From assembly GCA_002787775.1 (NCBI GenBank), contig PCUW01000032.1, positions 1 through 46,612 on the forward strand: a stretch of 46,612 nucleotides of DNA, given 5' to 3'. Numbering within the stretch: the stretch's first letter is position 1; every line of letters starts with the position of its first letter. The position numbers and the translations under genes were made by a program. The notes under the pieces are model-generated. The model was not told the origin of the DNA. It worked only from the letters and a program-made list of their open reading frames with translations, and ran no database searches. Source of the DNA: Bdellovibrionales bacterium CG12_big_fil_rev_8_21_14_0_65_38_15. Lineage in GTDB: Bacteria > Bdellovibrionota > Bacteriovoracia > Bacteriovoracales > Bacteriovoracaceae. Positions 29,377-37,429 of this stretch are shown in pieces.

Positions 29377-29763
29377 ATGGTTAAAAAGACTGCTGCTAAG
29401 AAAAAAGTAAAAAAGAACATTACACATGGTATTTGCCATGTTCAGTGTTCATTTAATAATACAATCGTCACTTTCACGGACAACCAAGGTAATGCTTTGG
29501 CTTGGGCTAGTGCAGGCCAATTAGGCTTTCGTGGATCTAAAAAGTCGACTCCATTCGCTGCTCAAAGTGCTGCTTTAGAAGCTGCTAAGCGTGCAATGGA
29601 ACATGGCCTTCACACTGTTGAAGTTCGCGTAAAAGGCCCTGGTGCTGGACGTGAAAATGCTGTGCGCTCTTTAGTACAAGCTGGCCTTCGCCTTACAACT
29701 GTGTCTGATCGTTCACCGATCCCACACAATGGTTGTAAAGCACCGAAGAGAAGAAGAGTTTAA
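29377..29763 (+). CDS. rpsK: 30S ribosomal protein S11
   Basis: A 128-residue protein. The core [19 protein letters not shown], the [12 protein letters not shown] segment and the C-terminal [18 protein letters not shown] match S11. It lies in the 30S platform. The usual next gene, rpsD, is absent; rpoA follows directly after 30 bases. Confidence 0.98.
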   Translation: MVKKTAAKKKVKKNITHGICHVQCSFNNTIVTFTDNQGNALAWASAGQLGFRGSKKSTPFAAQSAALEAAKRAMEHGLHTVEVRVKGPGAGRENAVRSLVQAGLRLTTVSDRSPIPHNGCKAPKRRRV

Positions 29764-29793
29764 TCTTTTAGTCTGACTAGGAAAGGAGATCCA

Positions 29794-30840
29794 ATGGCGA
29801 TCGATAATTTTGTTTCTAAAAACTGGTCTAGTATGATTCGTCCAATCTCACTTGAGAATGACGGCGATAGCTTCAAGGCTAACTATGGTAAGTTTGTTGC
29901 TAAACCTTTAGAGCGTGGTTATGGCCAAACTCTTGGTAACAGCTTACGTCGTGTTCTATTATCTTCACTTCAAGGTGCAGGTATCGTTGCTATCCGTATC
30001 GATGGCGTAGATCACGAGTTTGGTACTATCAATAACGTTAAAGAAGAAGTTTCTGAAATCATCCTTAACCTTAAAGAAGTTCGCTTCAAACTTAAGGGTA
30101 AAGAGGATGTAACTCTTACTCTTGAGAAATCAGGGGAAGGCCCAGTTAAAGCTTCTGACATTACTGAAACTGCAAATGTTGAAGTTCTTAATGGTGATCA
30201 CGTTATTTGTAACGTTTCATCTGGTGGATCGATCAAGATGGAGCTTAAATTAGCTCGCGGTAAAGGTTATGTATCTGCACTTGATAATAAAGAAGATCAT
30301 GAACTTCCAGTTGGCTGGATTTATGTTGATACTTTATTCTCACCTGTTAACCGTGTTAACTACACAGTAACAAATGCCCGTGTTGGTAAGCGTACTGACT
30401 TTGACAAACTGACTCTTGAAGTTTGGACAAACGCAGGGATTGAGCCTTCTGAAGCTGTTGCTTACTCGGCAAAAATCCTACGTGACCAGTTGGCCGTATT
30501 TTTAAGCTTTGAAGATGAAGACGAAGTTGTTCGTGTTGAATCTTCAGCGAAACCAGCATCAGTTGCTGCTACTTCTTCAGCTGCTCCAGCAAACAACGCG
30601 CTTTTAAAGCCTGTTTCTGAGCTTGAGTTGTCTGTAAGATCTGCTAACTGCTTGCAAAATGCTAATATCAAATATATTTATGAGCTTGTTTCTAAGACTG
30701 AAGGTGAGATGCTTCGTACGAAAAACTTCGGACGTAAGTCTCTTAACGAAATCAAAGAAATTCTTACTCAAATGGGACTTGGCCTAGGCATGAAAGTCGA
30801 CAGTTTGATGAAAGAAATTAAAGAGAAACAAGACGCCTAA
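29794..30840 (+). CDS. rpoA: RNA polymerase alpha subunit
   Basis: A 348-residue protein. The N-terminal assembly domain contains FVAKPLERGYGQTLGNSLRR and EFGTINNVKEEVSEI. An Ala/Ser/Pro-rich linker spans ~residues 247-275 and is longer than in E. coli (329 residues in total). The C-terminal domain reads ELELSVRSANCLQNANIKYI and KNFGRKSLNEIKEIL; R282 corresponds to DNA-contact R265 of E. coli, so binding of UP elements and activators should be possible. AAGGAGAT lies ~5 nt before the ATG. The dimer starts RNA polymerase assembly. Confidence 0.98.
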   Translation: MAIDNFVSKNWSSMIRPISLENDGDSFKANYGKFVAKPLERGYGQTLGNSLRRVLLSSLQGAGIVAIRIDGVDHEFGTINNVKEEVSEIILNLKEVRFKLKGKEDVTLTLEKSGEGPVKASDITETANVEVLNGDHVICNVSSGGSIKMELKLARGKGYVSALDNKEDHELPVGWIYVDTLFSPVNRVNYTVTNARVGKRTDFDKLTLEVWTNAGIEPSEAVAYSAKILRDQLAVFLSFEDEDEVVRVESSAKPASVAATSSAAPANNALLKPVSELELSVRSANCLQNANIKYIYELVSKTEGEMLRTKNFGRKSLNEIKEILTQMGLGLGMKVDSLMKEIKEKQDA

Positions 30841-30869
30841 GTTGAGCGCGGGAGACCGCAGGAGTAGTT

Positions 30870-31226
30870 ATGAGGCACCAAAGACATAAACATAGAATCG
30901 GAACTTCACCGTCACATCGCACATCTTTAATGCGCAACCTTGCGACTGAAGTAATCGATCACGGAAAAATTAAAACGACTCACACTAAGTGTAAGGCCGT
31001 TCAAGGTTTCGTTGAAAAACTAATCACTCTTGCAAAAGAAGATACAGTTGCTAATCGTCGTCTAGCTTTTTCTAAGCTTGATAACAAACTAGCAGTTCAA
31101 AAGCTTTTTGCAGAAGTAGCACCTAAGTTCAAAGAGCGTAACGGTGGTTACACTCGCGTACTTAAGCTTGCTGATGGCCGTTGGGGCGACAATGCACCAA
31201 TGAGTTACATCATGCTTGTTGATTAA
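30870..31226 (+). CDS. rplQ: 50S ribosomal protein L17
   Basis: A 118-residue protein. MRHQRHKHRIGTSPSHRTSL and the KIKTTHTKCKAVQGFVEKL segment are diagnostic, with the conserved end GGYTRVLKLADGRWGDNAPM. GCAGGAG lies ~6-7 nt before the start. It is the last gene of the ribosomal cluster, closed by the terminator at 31269-31296. Confidence 0.98.
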   Translation: MRHQRHKHRIGTSPSHRTSLMRNLATEVIDHGKIKTTHTKCKAVQGFVEKLITLAKEDTVANRRLAFSKLDNKLAVQKLFAEVAPKFKERNGGYTRVLKLADGRWGDNAPMSYIMLVD

Positions 31227-31268
31227 TTTTCGACTTTAGTTGAAACCTTATTAAAGTATCGCTAAATT

Positions 31269-31296
31269 GGACCTTCTAACGAAGGTCCTTTTTTTT
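31269..31296 (+). terminator. terminator of the ribosomal cluster, abutting the next start codon
   Basis: GGACCTTC (31269-31276) and GAAGGTCC (31281-31288) form a perfect 8-bp stem with a TAAC loop, followed by eight Ts (31289-31296). The ATG of the next gene begins at 31297. The only Shine-Dalgarno-like bases for that gene (GAAGG, 31281-31285) are in the descending arm of the hairpin. Confidence 0.88.
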
Positions 31297-31902
31297 ATGA
31301 AAAAACAAACTCTTCCCTTTGGGATAAAATTCTTCATCTTCACTGTCATCATCGTGGCTACGGTTTCATATGGTCTGTATGAAAAAGGTAAATACGATGT
31401 TCTTAAAAGAGTCAGCAGTGAACCTATTTTAAAATCAATGCCTGATTTTCAAGTTTCACTTCTTGATCAAGATGCCATGCTTGAAGGAAAACAATGGCTA
31501 GCAGAATCTCCACGTGGTGGATTCATTCATTTTTGGGGAACCTGGTGTGCTCCATGTGAAGCTGAGTTTCCTGCTTTCTTAAAATTTGCCAAGAAGTTTG
31601 AACAACAAAATGTACGCTTTTTATTGATCGCCGTTAATGATCAACGAAAAGACGTGCTTAAGTTTTTAAAACGTTTTCCAGATATTTCATCTAACGTCAC
31701 CATCGTGATCGATGAAAATAACTCCGCCATGCCTAATTTTGGAACAGTGAAAGTTCCAGAAACATATCTGTTTGCACCCAATGGAAAGAACTTGAATAAA
31801 TTTGTCGGTCCGCAGGAATGGCAATTAGATTCCTATGTGACGAGAAGTCAGGCACTTTTATCGAACGCACCTGTCAATACTATAGACGTAGAAACTCATT
31901 GA
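31297..31902 (+). CDS. TlpA/ResA-like membrane-anchored thioredoxin
   Basis: A 201-residue protein. An N-terminal signal-anchor (residues ~8-28, FGIKFFIFTVIIVATVSYGL) places the rest in the periplasm. The redox motif is WCAPC with C84 and C87 (HFWGTWCAPCEAEF). The cis-proline loop reads VKVPETYLFAP, and the APETYLF-like sequence recalls the CcmG/DsbE and TlpA branch. It probably reduces disulfides in an exported partner, perhaps apocytochrome c, but no ccm genes are near. An in-frame TTG at 31267 would put the start upstream of the terminator; ATG 31297 is preferred, although its ribosome site is buried in that terminator. Confidence 0.85.
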   Translation: MKKQTLPFGIKFFIFTVIIVATVSYGLYEKGKYDVLKRVSSEPILKSMPDFQVSLLDQDAMLEGKQWLAESPRGGFIHFWGTWCAPCEAEFPAFLKFAKKFEQQNVRFLLIAVNDQRKDVLKFLKRFPDISSNVTIVIDENNSAMPNFGTVKVPETYLFAPNGKNLNKFVGPQEWQLDSYVTRSQALLSNAPVNTIDVETH

Positions 31903-31926
31903 AATTACAGTGATTTTGCCATAATT

Positions 31927-31951
31927 CACTTTCTTAGCTCTAAAGAAAGTG
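31927..31951 (+). terminator. probable weak terminator after the TlpA-like gene
   Basis: CACTTTCTT (31927-31935) and AAGAAAGTG (31943-31951) are perfect 9-base complements with a 7-nt loop. The following TTCAAGTTTT is only moderately T-rich. Confidence 0.5.
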
Positions 31952-31983
31952 TTCAAGTTTTGATTATTACCTGCCGAAAAGTT

Positions 31984-32011
31984 GGACAGTCTCGGACATC
32001 AAGTGTCCAAA
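31984..32011 (+). promoter_or_regulatory. nested inverted repeats upstream of the sigma54 activator gene
   Basis: TTGGACA and TGTCCAA flank a 15-nt spacer, and inside it GGACA/TGTCC forms an alternative 5-bp stem with loop TCAAG. The element ends ~30 bases before the activator ATG and could be an operator or a leader hairpin. No promoter hexamers stand out. Confidence 0.35.
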
Positions 32012-32040
32012 TCGCGACGATCGCGGCAAGGAGCAGGGAA

Positions 32041-33627
32041 ATGGTCAACTGGAATGATATTGGAAATCTTCACGTCATCACTAAGATGGAAGAAATTCTA
32101 AGCAATTGGTTTGGAACTGAGCTGTATTGGACAGATGTTCACGGCAAGATTCACAGTGGTCATCTGGATAAAGATTATAATTTTAAAAGTCACTTCATGA
32201 AAGTTCAGATGAAAGACATGAAGTATGGCTATGAGTATCTCTCGCAGGACATCGAGCGAGTGACTGAAGAAGTGACCGATGCCAAAGAAGGACGAGTTGT
32301 TTTTGAATCGTTCTTTAAAGGTATTTACGGTGTTTGTTCAAAAGTCGAAATTGAAGGAGAGTATGTAGGCGCGGTATTTGCGTATCCATTCCTTCAAGAC
32401 GATGTAACTGAAAAAGAAATTGAGGCCATCGTCGCTCAAATGGTTGAGTGTGGGATGACACAAGCAGACGCCACAAGCGCTGTTTCTCATATGAAGAAGC
32501 TTTCAAAAGCGGACGTTGAATATCTTAAAGAGCTGGTTGATCTTTGTAGTGAAGAGATCTCGACTTATCACTTTGAGATTTCAAAACGCGAAGAGCGTAT
32601 TCAAGAGCTTAATGACGAGCTTGGTGAAAAGTATCGTTACCACTCAATGATTGGTCGCTCAAAATCAATGCAAAAAGTTTATTCACTTCTTCAAAAGATT
32701 TCGTCTTCTGATGCATCGGTGATGATTCAAGGTGAAAACGGTACTGGTAAAGAACTAGTTGCTAAGGCCGTGCATTTTAACAGCCCAAGAAAAGATAATA
32801 CATTCCTGGCCGTGAACTGTTCGGCCTTTAACGATAACCTACTTGATAGTGAACTTTTTGGTCACGTGAAAGGTGCCTTTACTGGTGCGGTTAAAGATAA
32901 AAAAGGTCTATTTGAAACGGCCAATGGTGGAACACTATTTTTGGATGAAATCGGGGATACTTCGCTTTCAATGCAGGTAAAACTTCTTCGTGTTCTTCAA
33001 GAAGGAACATACCTTCCAGTTGGTGCCGCTTCTCCACGTCGATGTGATGTGAGAATTATCGCTGCAACAAACAAGAACGTAAAAAAGATGATGGAAACGG
33101 GAGAGTTTAGGGAAGACCTTTACTACCGTATTAACGTTTTCAACGTCCAACTTCCACCTCTTCGTGATCGCCAAGAAGATATTCCAGTGCTTATGGATCA
33201 CTTCCTGAAAAAGCGTTGTGATGAAACTGGTCAAAGTATGAAGACTTTCTCAAAGAAATGTCTTGAGAAGATGCTTGATTACCCATGGCCTGGTAACGTT
33301 CGTGAACTTGAAAACGAAGTTGAACGTCTGGTTGTTCTAACTGGTGAAGATAAGCAAATTACTCCTGATCTACTTTCTCCAAGAATTCTAGATCATGCAG
33401 GTAGTGAAGGCACTAGCTCGCCGGCAGCGAATCGTGGGATTAACACCAATGGTTCACTAAAAGCAGCACTTGAAGAGCTTGAAGCGCTCATGATCCGTGA
33501 AGGTCTTAAGCGTTGTCAGTTTAACAAATCACGCCTAGCTAAAGAGCTTGGAATTTCTCGCGCATCACTTATTATGAAAGTTGATAAGTATGAGCTAGAT
33601 AAGCGTAAAAAAGCTGCTGGAGAATAA
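32041..33627 (+). CDS. sigma54-dependent transcriptional activator with PocR-like N-terminal region
   Basis: A 528-residue enhancer-binding protein. ATG 32041 has AAGGAG spaced 7 nt; upstream in-frame codons lack this. Residues ~1-185 resemble a PocR-type sensory domain (a pattern like [18 protein letters not shown] followed by a helical tail), though the usual conserved cysteines are mostly missing; this assignment is tentative. A short coiled coil leads to the AAA+ domain: Walker A GENGTGKE (231-238), sigma54-contact loop GAFTGA (278-283), Walker B LFLDE (~299-303) and the arginine region [12 protein letters not shown] Fis-type helix-turn-helix ends it ([15 protein letters not shown]). It may control the carboxylase operon ~100 bases downstream, but no -24/-12 site was seen there. 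Confidence 0.9.
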   Translation: MVNWNDIGNLHVITKMEEILSNWFGTELYWTDVHGKIHSGHLDKDYNFKSHFMKVQMKDMKYGYEYLSQDIERVTEEVTDAKEGRVVFESFFKGIYGVCSKVEIEGEYVGAVFAYPFLQDDVTEKEIEAIVAQMVECGMTQADATSAVSHMKKLSKADVEYLKELVDLCSEEISTYHFEISKREERIQELNDELGEKYRYHSMIGRSKSMQKVYSLLQKISSSDASVMIQGENGTGKELVAKAVHFNSPRKDNTFLAVNCSAFNDNLLDSELFGHVKGAFTGAVKDKKGLFETANGGTLFLDEIGDTSLSMQVKLLRVLQEGTYLPVGAASPRRCDVRIIAATNKNVKKMMETGEFREDLYYRINVFNVQLPPLRDRQEDIPVLMDHFLKKRCDETGQSMKTFSKKCLEKMLDYPWPGNVRELENEVERLVVLTGEDKQITPDLLSPRILDHAGSEGTSSPAANRGINTNGSLKAALEELEALMIREGLKRCQFNKSRLAKELGISRASLIMKVDKYELDKRKKAAGE

Positions 33628-33670
33628 TAATTACCAATAGTTGATGCGATGAGCATTAACGCAATGAAAT

Positions 33671-33725
33671 AGCCTCCTAAATGCGCGCGAGATAATATAA
33701 CGCCGTATTTATGGAGGCTTTTTTT
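33671..33725 (+). promoter_or_regulatory. hairpin masking the Shine-Dalgarno of the carboxyltransferase gene
   Basis: AGCCTCC (33671-33677) pairs with GGAGGCT (33713-33719). TAAAT (33678-33682) extends the stem with ATTTA (33707-33711) across one bulged T. GGAGG is the ribosome site of the gene starting at 33726, and a T-run (33719-33725) leads straight into the ATG. The structure looks like an intrinsic terminator with the start codon at its end, so it may control both termination and initiation. Confidence 0.7.
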
Positions 33726-35288
33726 ATGACCGATCTACTGGAACAAAAACACCAGGAACTTGTCTCACTTCGTGAACAAGCATCTCTTGGTGGTGGCTCT
33801 GCAAGAATTGAAAAACAACACGCGCAGGGAAAGTATACTGCTCGCGAAAGAATAGAACGTCTCATTGATCCAGGTTCTTTTTTAGAATTTGATCGTTTCG
33901 TTAAACACAAATGCACATCGTTTGGAATGGATAAACAACATTTCCTAGGTGACGGTGTTGTTACTGGTGTGGCTGAAATCAACGGACAGAAAGTTGCTCT
34001 ATACTCGCAAGATTTTACATGCTGGGGTGGGGCTCTTGGCGCCGCTCACGCGAAAAAGATTTGTAAGATTATGGACTTTGCCCTTGAAAATAGAATTCCA
34101 ATTATTGGAATGAATGATTCAGGTGGAGCCAGAATTCAAGAAGGTGTTGAGGGGCTAGCAGGATATGCAGAAATTTTTTATCGTAACGTAAAATGTTCTG
34201 GCGTCATTCCACAAATCTCTTTGATCTTAGGTCCTTGTGCTGGTGGCGCTGTTTATTCTCCGGCCATTACAGACTTTATTTTCATGGTGGAAAATACTTC
34301 TTATATGTTTGTGACTGGTCCAGATGTTATTAAGACTGTGACTCATGAAGAAATTACCAAAGAAGAACTTGGTGGCGCTAAAACACATAATCAAAAATCA
34401 GGTGTGGCAAACTTTAACTGCGGCTCCGAAGACGAGTGTTTTGAAAGAGTCAGAGAACTTCTGGCTTACATTCCAGCTTCTAACTTTAGAAAACAAAAGA
34501 AAAAATACTCAGGCGATTCGGTTTACCGTGATAACGCCAAAATTAAAAAAACTGTTCCGGCCAATCCTAAAAAGCCATACGACATGAGAGAAATTATTCT
34601 TGAAGTAGTTGATGATGGACATTTCTTAGAAGTTTCAAAAGACTTCGCGATGAATATCCTGACTGGCTTTGCTTCTATTGGTGGAATCAAAATTGGTATC
34701 GTGGCCAATCAACCGGCCGTTCTTGCTGGCGTTCTCGATATCGACAGTTCATGTAAGGCCGCGCGCTTTGTGCGCTTTTGTGACGCTTTTGATATTCCAG
34801 TTGTTACCCTTGTTGATGTTCCGGGCTTTCTTCCTGGAACTGTGCAAGAGCATGGTGGGATTATTAAGCACGGCTCAAAACTGCTTTATGCCTACGCTGA
34901 AGCAACAGTTCCACTCATCACTTTAATTACACGTAAAGCCTATGGTGGAGCTTACGACGTTATGGCGTCTAAGCATATTCGCGCCGATGTGAATTTAGCT
35001 TACCCAACAGGTGAAATTGCCGTGATGGGAGCTGATGGTGCCGTGAATATTATCTTTAGAAATGAACTCGTTGGTTTAACTGGCAAAGCATATGACGATA
35101 AAAAAGCGCAGCTTGTGAAAGCTTACGAAGATCAGTTCGCTAATCCATATCGTGCCGCTGAACTTGGCTATCTTGATGCCGTGATCTTGCCTGAAGAGAC
35201 ACGTGTTCGTATCTACGAATATCTACAAGTCTTAAAAGATAAGAAGATTGAAAAGCCAATGAGAAAACATGGGAATATTCAATTATGA
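33726..35288 (+). CDS. pccB: acyl-CoA carboxylase carboxyltransferase (probably propionyl-CoA carboxylase beta)
   Basis: A 520-residue two-crotonase-fold carboxyltransferase that moves carboxyl from biotin to an acyl-CoA. Landmarks are QHAQGKYTARERIERLIDPG, GMNDSGGARIQEGVEGLAG (acyl-CoA side), MFVTGPDVIKTVTHEEITKE, GGAKTHNQKSGVA and VTLVDVPGFLPGTVQEHGG (biotin side). The wording is closest to PccB, and the mutase and MeaB genes 5 kb away support propionyl-CoA as substrate; acetyl-CoA or other acyl-CoAs are not excluded. ATG 33726 is chosen because GGAGG lies 8 nt upstream. Its stop overlaps the next start (ATGA at 35285-35288). Confidence 0.9.
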   Translation: MTDLLEQKHQELVSLREQASLGGGSARIEKQHAQGKYTARERIERLIDPGSFLEFDRFVKHKCTSFGMDKQHFLGDGVVTGVAEINGQKVALYSQDFTCWGGALGAAHAKKICKIMDFALENRIPIIGMNDSGGARIQEGVEGLAGYAEIFYRNVKCSGVIPQISLILGPCAGGAVYSPAITDFIFMVENTSYMFVTGPDVIKTVTHEEITKEELGGAKTHNQKSGVANFNCGSEDECFERVRELLAYIPASNFRKQKKKYSGDSVYRDNAKIKKTVPANPKKPYDMREIILEVVDDGHFLEVSKDFAMNILTGFASIGGIKIGIVANQPAVLAGVLDIDSSCKAARFVRFCDAFDIPVVTLVDVPGFLPGTVQEHGGIIKHGSKLLYAYAEATVPLITLITRKAYGGAYDVMASKHIRADVNLAYPTGEIAVMGADGAVNIIFRNELVGLTGKAYDDKKAQLVKAYEDQFANPYRAAELGYLDAVILPEETRVRIYEYLQVLKDKKIEKPMRKHGNIQL

Positions 35289-36736
35289 TACGTTTACCAA
35301 AGGCCAAAGGTGGCAAAAGAATTTTAATCGCTAACCGCGGTGAAATCGCTGCGAGAATCGCCAAAGCTTGTCGTGAGTTAGGTCATACAGCCGTTGGTGT
35401 TTGGACTGACGCTGAACCAAATGCTTACCATCTTCACTATTGTGATGAATGGGTTCATCTTCCAGGTAAGTCTAACGGCGAAACATATCTGAATGTTCCG
35501 GCCATTCTTGAAGTTGTAAAACAACATAAGATCGATGGCGTTCACCCAGGTTATGGTTTTCTTTCGGAAAACGCTGACTTTGGACGTGCCCTTGATAAAG
35601 CTGGCGTTGTTTTTATCGCTCCTAACACAGAAGCCATTCGTGTGATGGGGGATAAGGCGACATCAAAGGCGCTAGCGCAAAAAGCTGGTGTGCCTGTTGT
35701 TCCTGGAACTTCTGAGGCGGTTCCAACTGTTGAAGGCGCTATTAAAGTTGCTAAAGAAATTGGTTACCCAATTCTTCTTAAGGCCGTCGCCGGTGGCGGT
35801 GGGCGCGGTATGCGCGCTTGTATGAACGAAGAAGATGTTAAGAAAAACTTTGAAGCAGTTGGAAGAGAAGCGAAAGCTTCATTTAATAACGGCGACCTAC
35901 TAGTTGAAAAATTAGTATTAAATCCGCACCATATTGAAGTGCAAATTCTTGCTGATAAAAAAGGCAATGTTTATCACTTTTTTGAGCGTGAATGTTCAGT
36001 TCAACGACGTCACCAAAAAATTATTGAAGAAGCACCTTCTCCATTCATTGGCGATGATGAAGAGCTTAGAAAAGATATCTGTGAAACAGCGGTAAAGCTT
36101 GCAAAAGCTGTGAACTACGATTCAGCAGGAACTGTTGAATTCATTATGGGTGAAGATAGAAAGTTCTATTTCCTCGAAATGAATACTCGTATTCAGGTTG
36201 AACACCCAATTACAGAAGAAATTACGGGCATAGATTTGATCGTTTGTATGATCCAGTCTGCCTTTGGCGAAGACTTAGGCTTTCCTTCACAGGAATGGAT
36301 TAAACGCTCTGGTCACGCCATTGAATGTCGTATCTGTGCGGAAGATCCTATTACAATGCTTCCAGCTCCAGGAAAAGTCACAGGCTTTGAATCCAACTTT
36401 CCTCAAGGCACTCGTTTTGATCACTGTATTTACCGTGATCTTGAAGTGACGCCTGACTTTGATCCAATGGTTGGAAAGCTGGTTGTTAAAGGTATCATTC
36501 GCGATGTTGCCGTAAGAAAAATGAGAGCCGCTCTTGAAGGGCTTCATATTGAAGGATTAAAAACCAATATCCCTCTACATAAAGTTATCTTGAGTGAACC
36601 TAAGTTTTGTGAAGGTCACTACACCACCAACTATATTGGTGAAACCAAACCTCAGGATATGATCAACCGTGAATTTGATCACTCATCGATTTATAGCAAG
36701 CTGGCAGCGATTGAAGCTCGTCAGTTAGGATTATAA
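35285..36736 (+). CDS. biotin carboxylase subunit of the acyl-CoA carboxylase
   Basis: A 483-residue ATP-grasp enzyme that carboxylates biotin with bicarbonate and ATP. Signatures: KRILIANRGEIAARIAKACR at the start, HPGYGFLSENADF, the glycine loop AVAGGGGRGMR, and the active-site run FLEMNTRIQVEHPITEE. The protein stops at the end of the biotin carboxylase domain and lacks the C-terminal biotin domain seen in long PccA-type subunits (~650-680 residues). It is translationally coupled to the upstream carboxyltransferase by a 4-base overlap and followed 2 bases later by the carrier gene. Confidence 0.92.
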   Translation: MIRLPKAKGGKRILIANRGEIAARIAKACRELGHTAVGVWTDAEPNAYHLHYCDEWVHLPGKSNGETYLNVPAILEVVKQHKIDGVHPGYGFLSENADFGRALDKAGVVFIAPNTEAIRVMGDKATSKALAQKAGVPVVPGTSEAVPTVEGAIKVAKEIGYPILLKAVAGGGGRGMRACMNEEDVKKNFEAVGREAKASFNNGDLLVEKLVLNPHHIEVQILADKKGNVYHFFERECSVQRRHQKIIEEAPSPFIGDDEELRKDICETAVKLAKAVNYDSAGTVEFIMGEDRKFYFLEMNTRIQVEHPITEEITGIDLIVCMIQSAFGEDLGFPSQEWIKRSGHAIECRICAEDPITMLPAPGKVTGFESNFPQGTRFDHCIYRDLEVTPDFDPMVGKLVVKGIIRDVAVRKMRAALEGLHIEGLKTNIPLHKVILSEPKFCEGHYTTNYIGETKPQDMINREFDHSSIYSKLAAIEARQLGL

Positions 36737-36738
36737 TT

Positions 36739-37248
36739 ATGCGCACTTATTTAATTGATCACGAAAATAACGAAATCATTATCGATCTTACAAAAACCGT
36801 TATGCACGGACGTGAAATGGTTGAGTTTGATTTTTCCGCTCTGGAAGACGGAAAACGAACACGTGAACAAAAAGTAAAAGTTAGAAAAATTGCAGGTGAC
36901 TATTTCGTCTCTTTTGATGGATTAACTTGGAAGCGAGTGGCTAGACAAGAACTTCCAAAAAGAATCGTTGCGGTTGATCGCGTTTATGATGTCTACCGCG
37001 GTTATAAACCATCGGGTTTATCAAACGGTGAAGCAGGGGATTTAGTCACACAGATGCCAGGTAAAGTTGTTAAAATTTCTGTAAAGCCAGGTGATGAAGT
37101 TAAAGAAGGCGAAACACTTCTTATTCTTGAAGCCATGAAAATGGAAAATGAGATTAAAACTTCGGTCAATGGTGTGGTGAAGGCCGTGCATGTGAAAGAG
37201 GGACAGGCCCTCGAACAGGGCGTCCTCATGATCGAGCTCGACGTTTAA
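36739..37248 (+). CDS. biotin carboxyl carrier subunit with BT-like N-terminal part
   Basis: A 169-residue protein. The C-terminal ~75 residues are a biotinyl domain with ILEAMKMENEI; biotin would attach to K134. The first ~90 residues are beta-rich (YFVSFDGLTWKRV, RVYDVYRGYKP) and match in position the BT domain that joins holoenzyme halves in long PccA subunits; this is inferred from length and layout only. The biotin carboxylase and this protein add to 652 residues, close to one intact PccA. It starts 2 bases after the biotin carboxylase stop codon. Confidence 0.9.
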   Translation: MRTYLIDHENNEIIIDLTKTVMHGREMVEFDFSALEDGKRTREQKVKVRKIAGDYFVSFDGLTWKRVARQELPKRIVAVDRVYDVYRGYKPSGLSNGEAGDLVTQMPGKVVKISVKPGDEVKEGETLLILEAMKMENEIKTSVNGVVKAVHVKEGQALEQGVLMIELDV

Positions 37249-37259
37249 TAATCCTCTAT

Positions 37260-37318
37260 TTGGCGATCTTAAGTCTCGATCGCCAATCACTTCCTTGCGG
37301 CGTACTTGAACGTACGCC
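37260..37318 (+). terminator. tandem hairpins at the end of the carboxylase operon
   Basis: Hairpin 1: TTGGCGATC (37260-37268) with GATCGCCAA (37278-37286). Hairpin 2: GGCGTAC (37299-37305) with GTACGCC (37312-37318) and loop TTGAAC. Only a modest T-rich stretch follows, so termination strength is uncertain; the second hairpin is also the core of a repeat element. Confidence 0.5.
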
Positions 37319-37350
37319 TCAGTTGTTCTTGGCTTCTCTCAACTTAATCT
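37266..37350 (+). repeat. 85-nt palindrome-centred dispersed repeat, copy A
   Basis: This copy matches the reverse complement of 39255-39338. Shared blocks in order are ATCTTAAG, CACTTC, TTGCGG, the palindromic core, CCTCAGT and TTAATCT. The core stem reads GGCGTAC/GTACGCC here and GGTGTAC/GTACACC in the other copy, a compensatory C-G to T-A change. It lies in the gap after the carboxylase operon. Confidence 0.7.
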
Positions 37351-37395
37351 CATCCAAATTTAGAACTATTAAAAATTATTAATCTTACGAATTAA

Positions 37396-37423
37396 TTGTG
37401 CAGACTTCATTTAGTGTTAAACT
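37396..37423 (+). promoter_or_regulatory. candidate promoter placing the transcript start at the ATG
   Basis: TTGTGC (37396-37401) with a 16-nt spacer and TAAACT (37418-37423, four of six) lie so close to ATG 37430 that the expected +1 falls on or next to it. No Shine-Dalgarno precedes that ATG, so a leaderless mRNA is possible. Confidence 0.35.
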
Positions 37424-37429
37424 AAAAGT

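Noticed and set aside
33628..33712. sigma54 (-24/-12) promoter before the carboxylase operon
   Set aside because: Expected from the neighbouring activator, but no GG-N10-GC pair with TGGCAC/TTGC-like context was seen.
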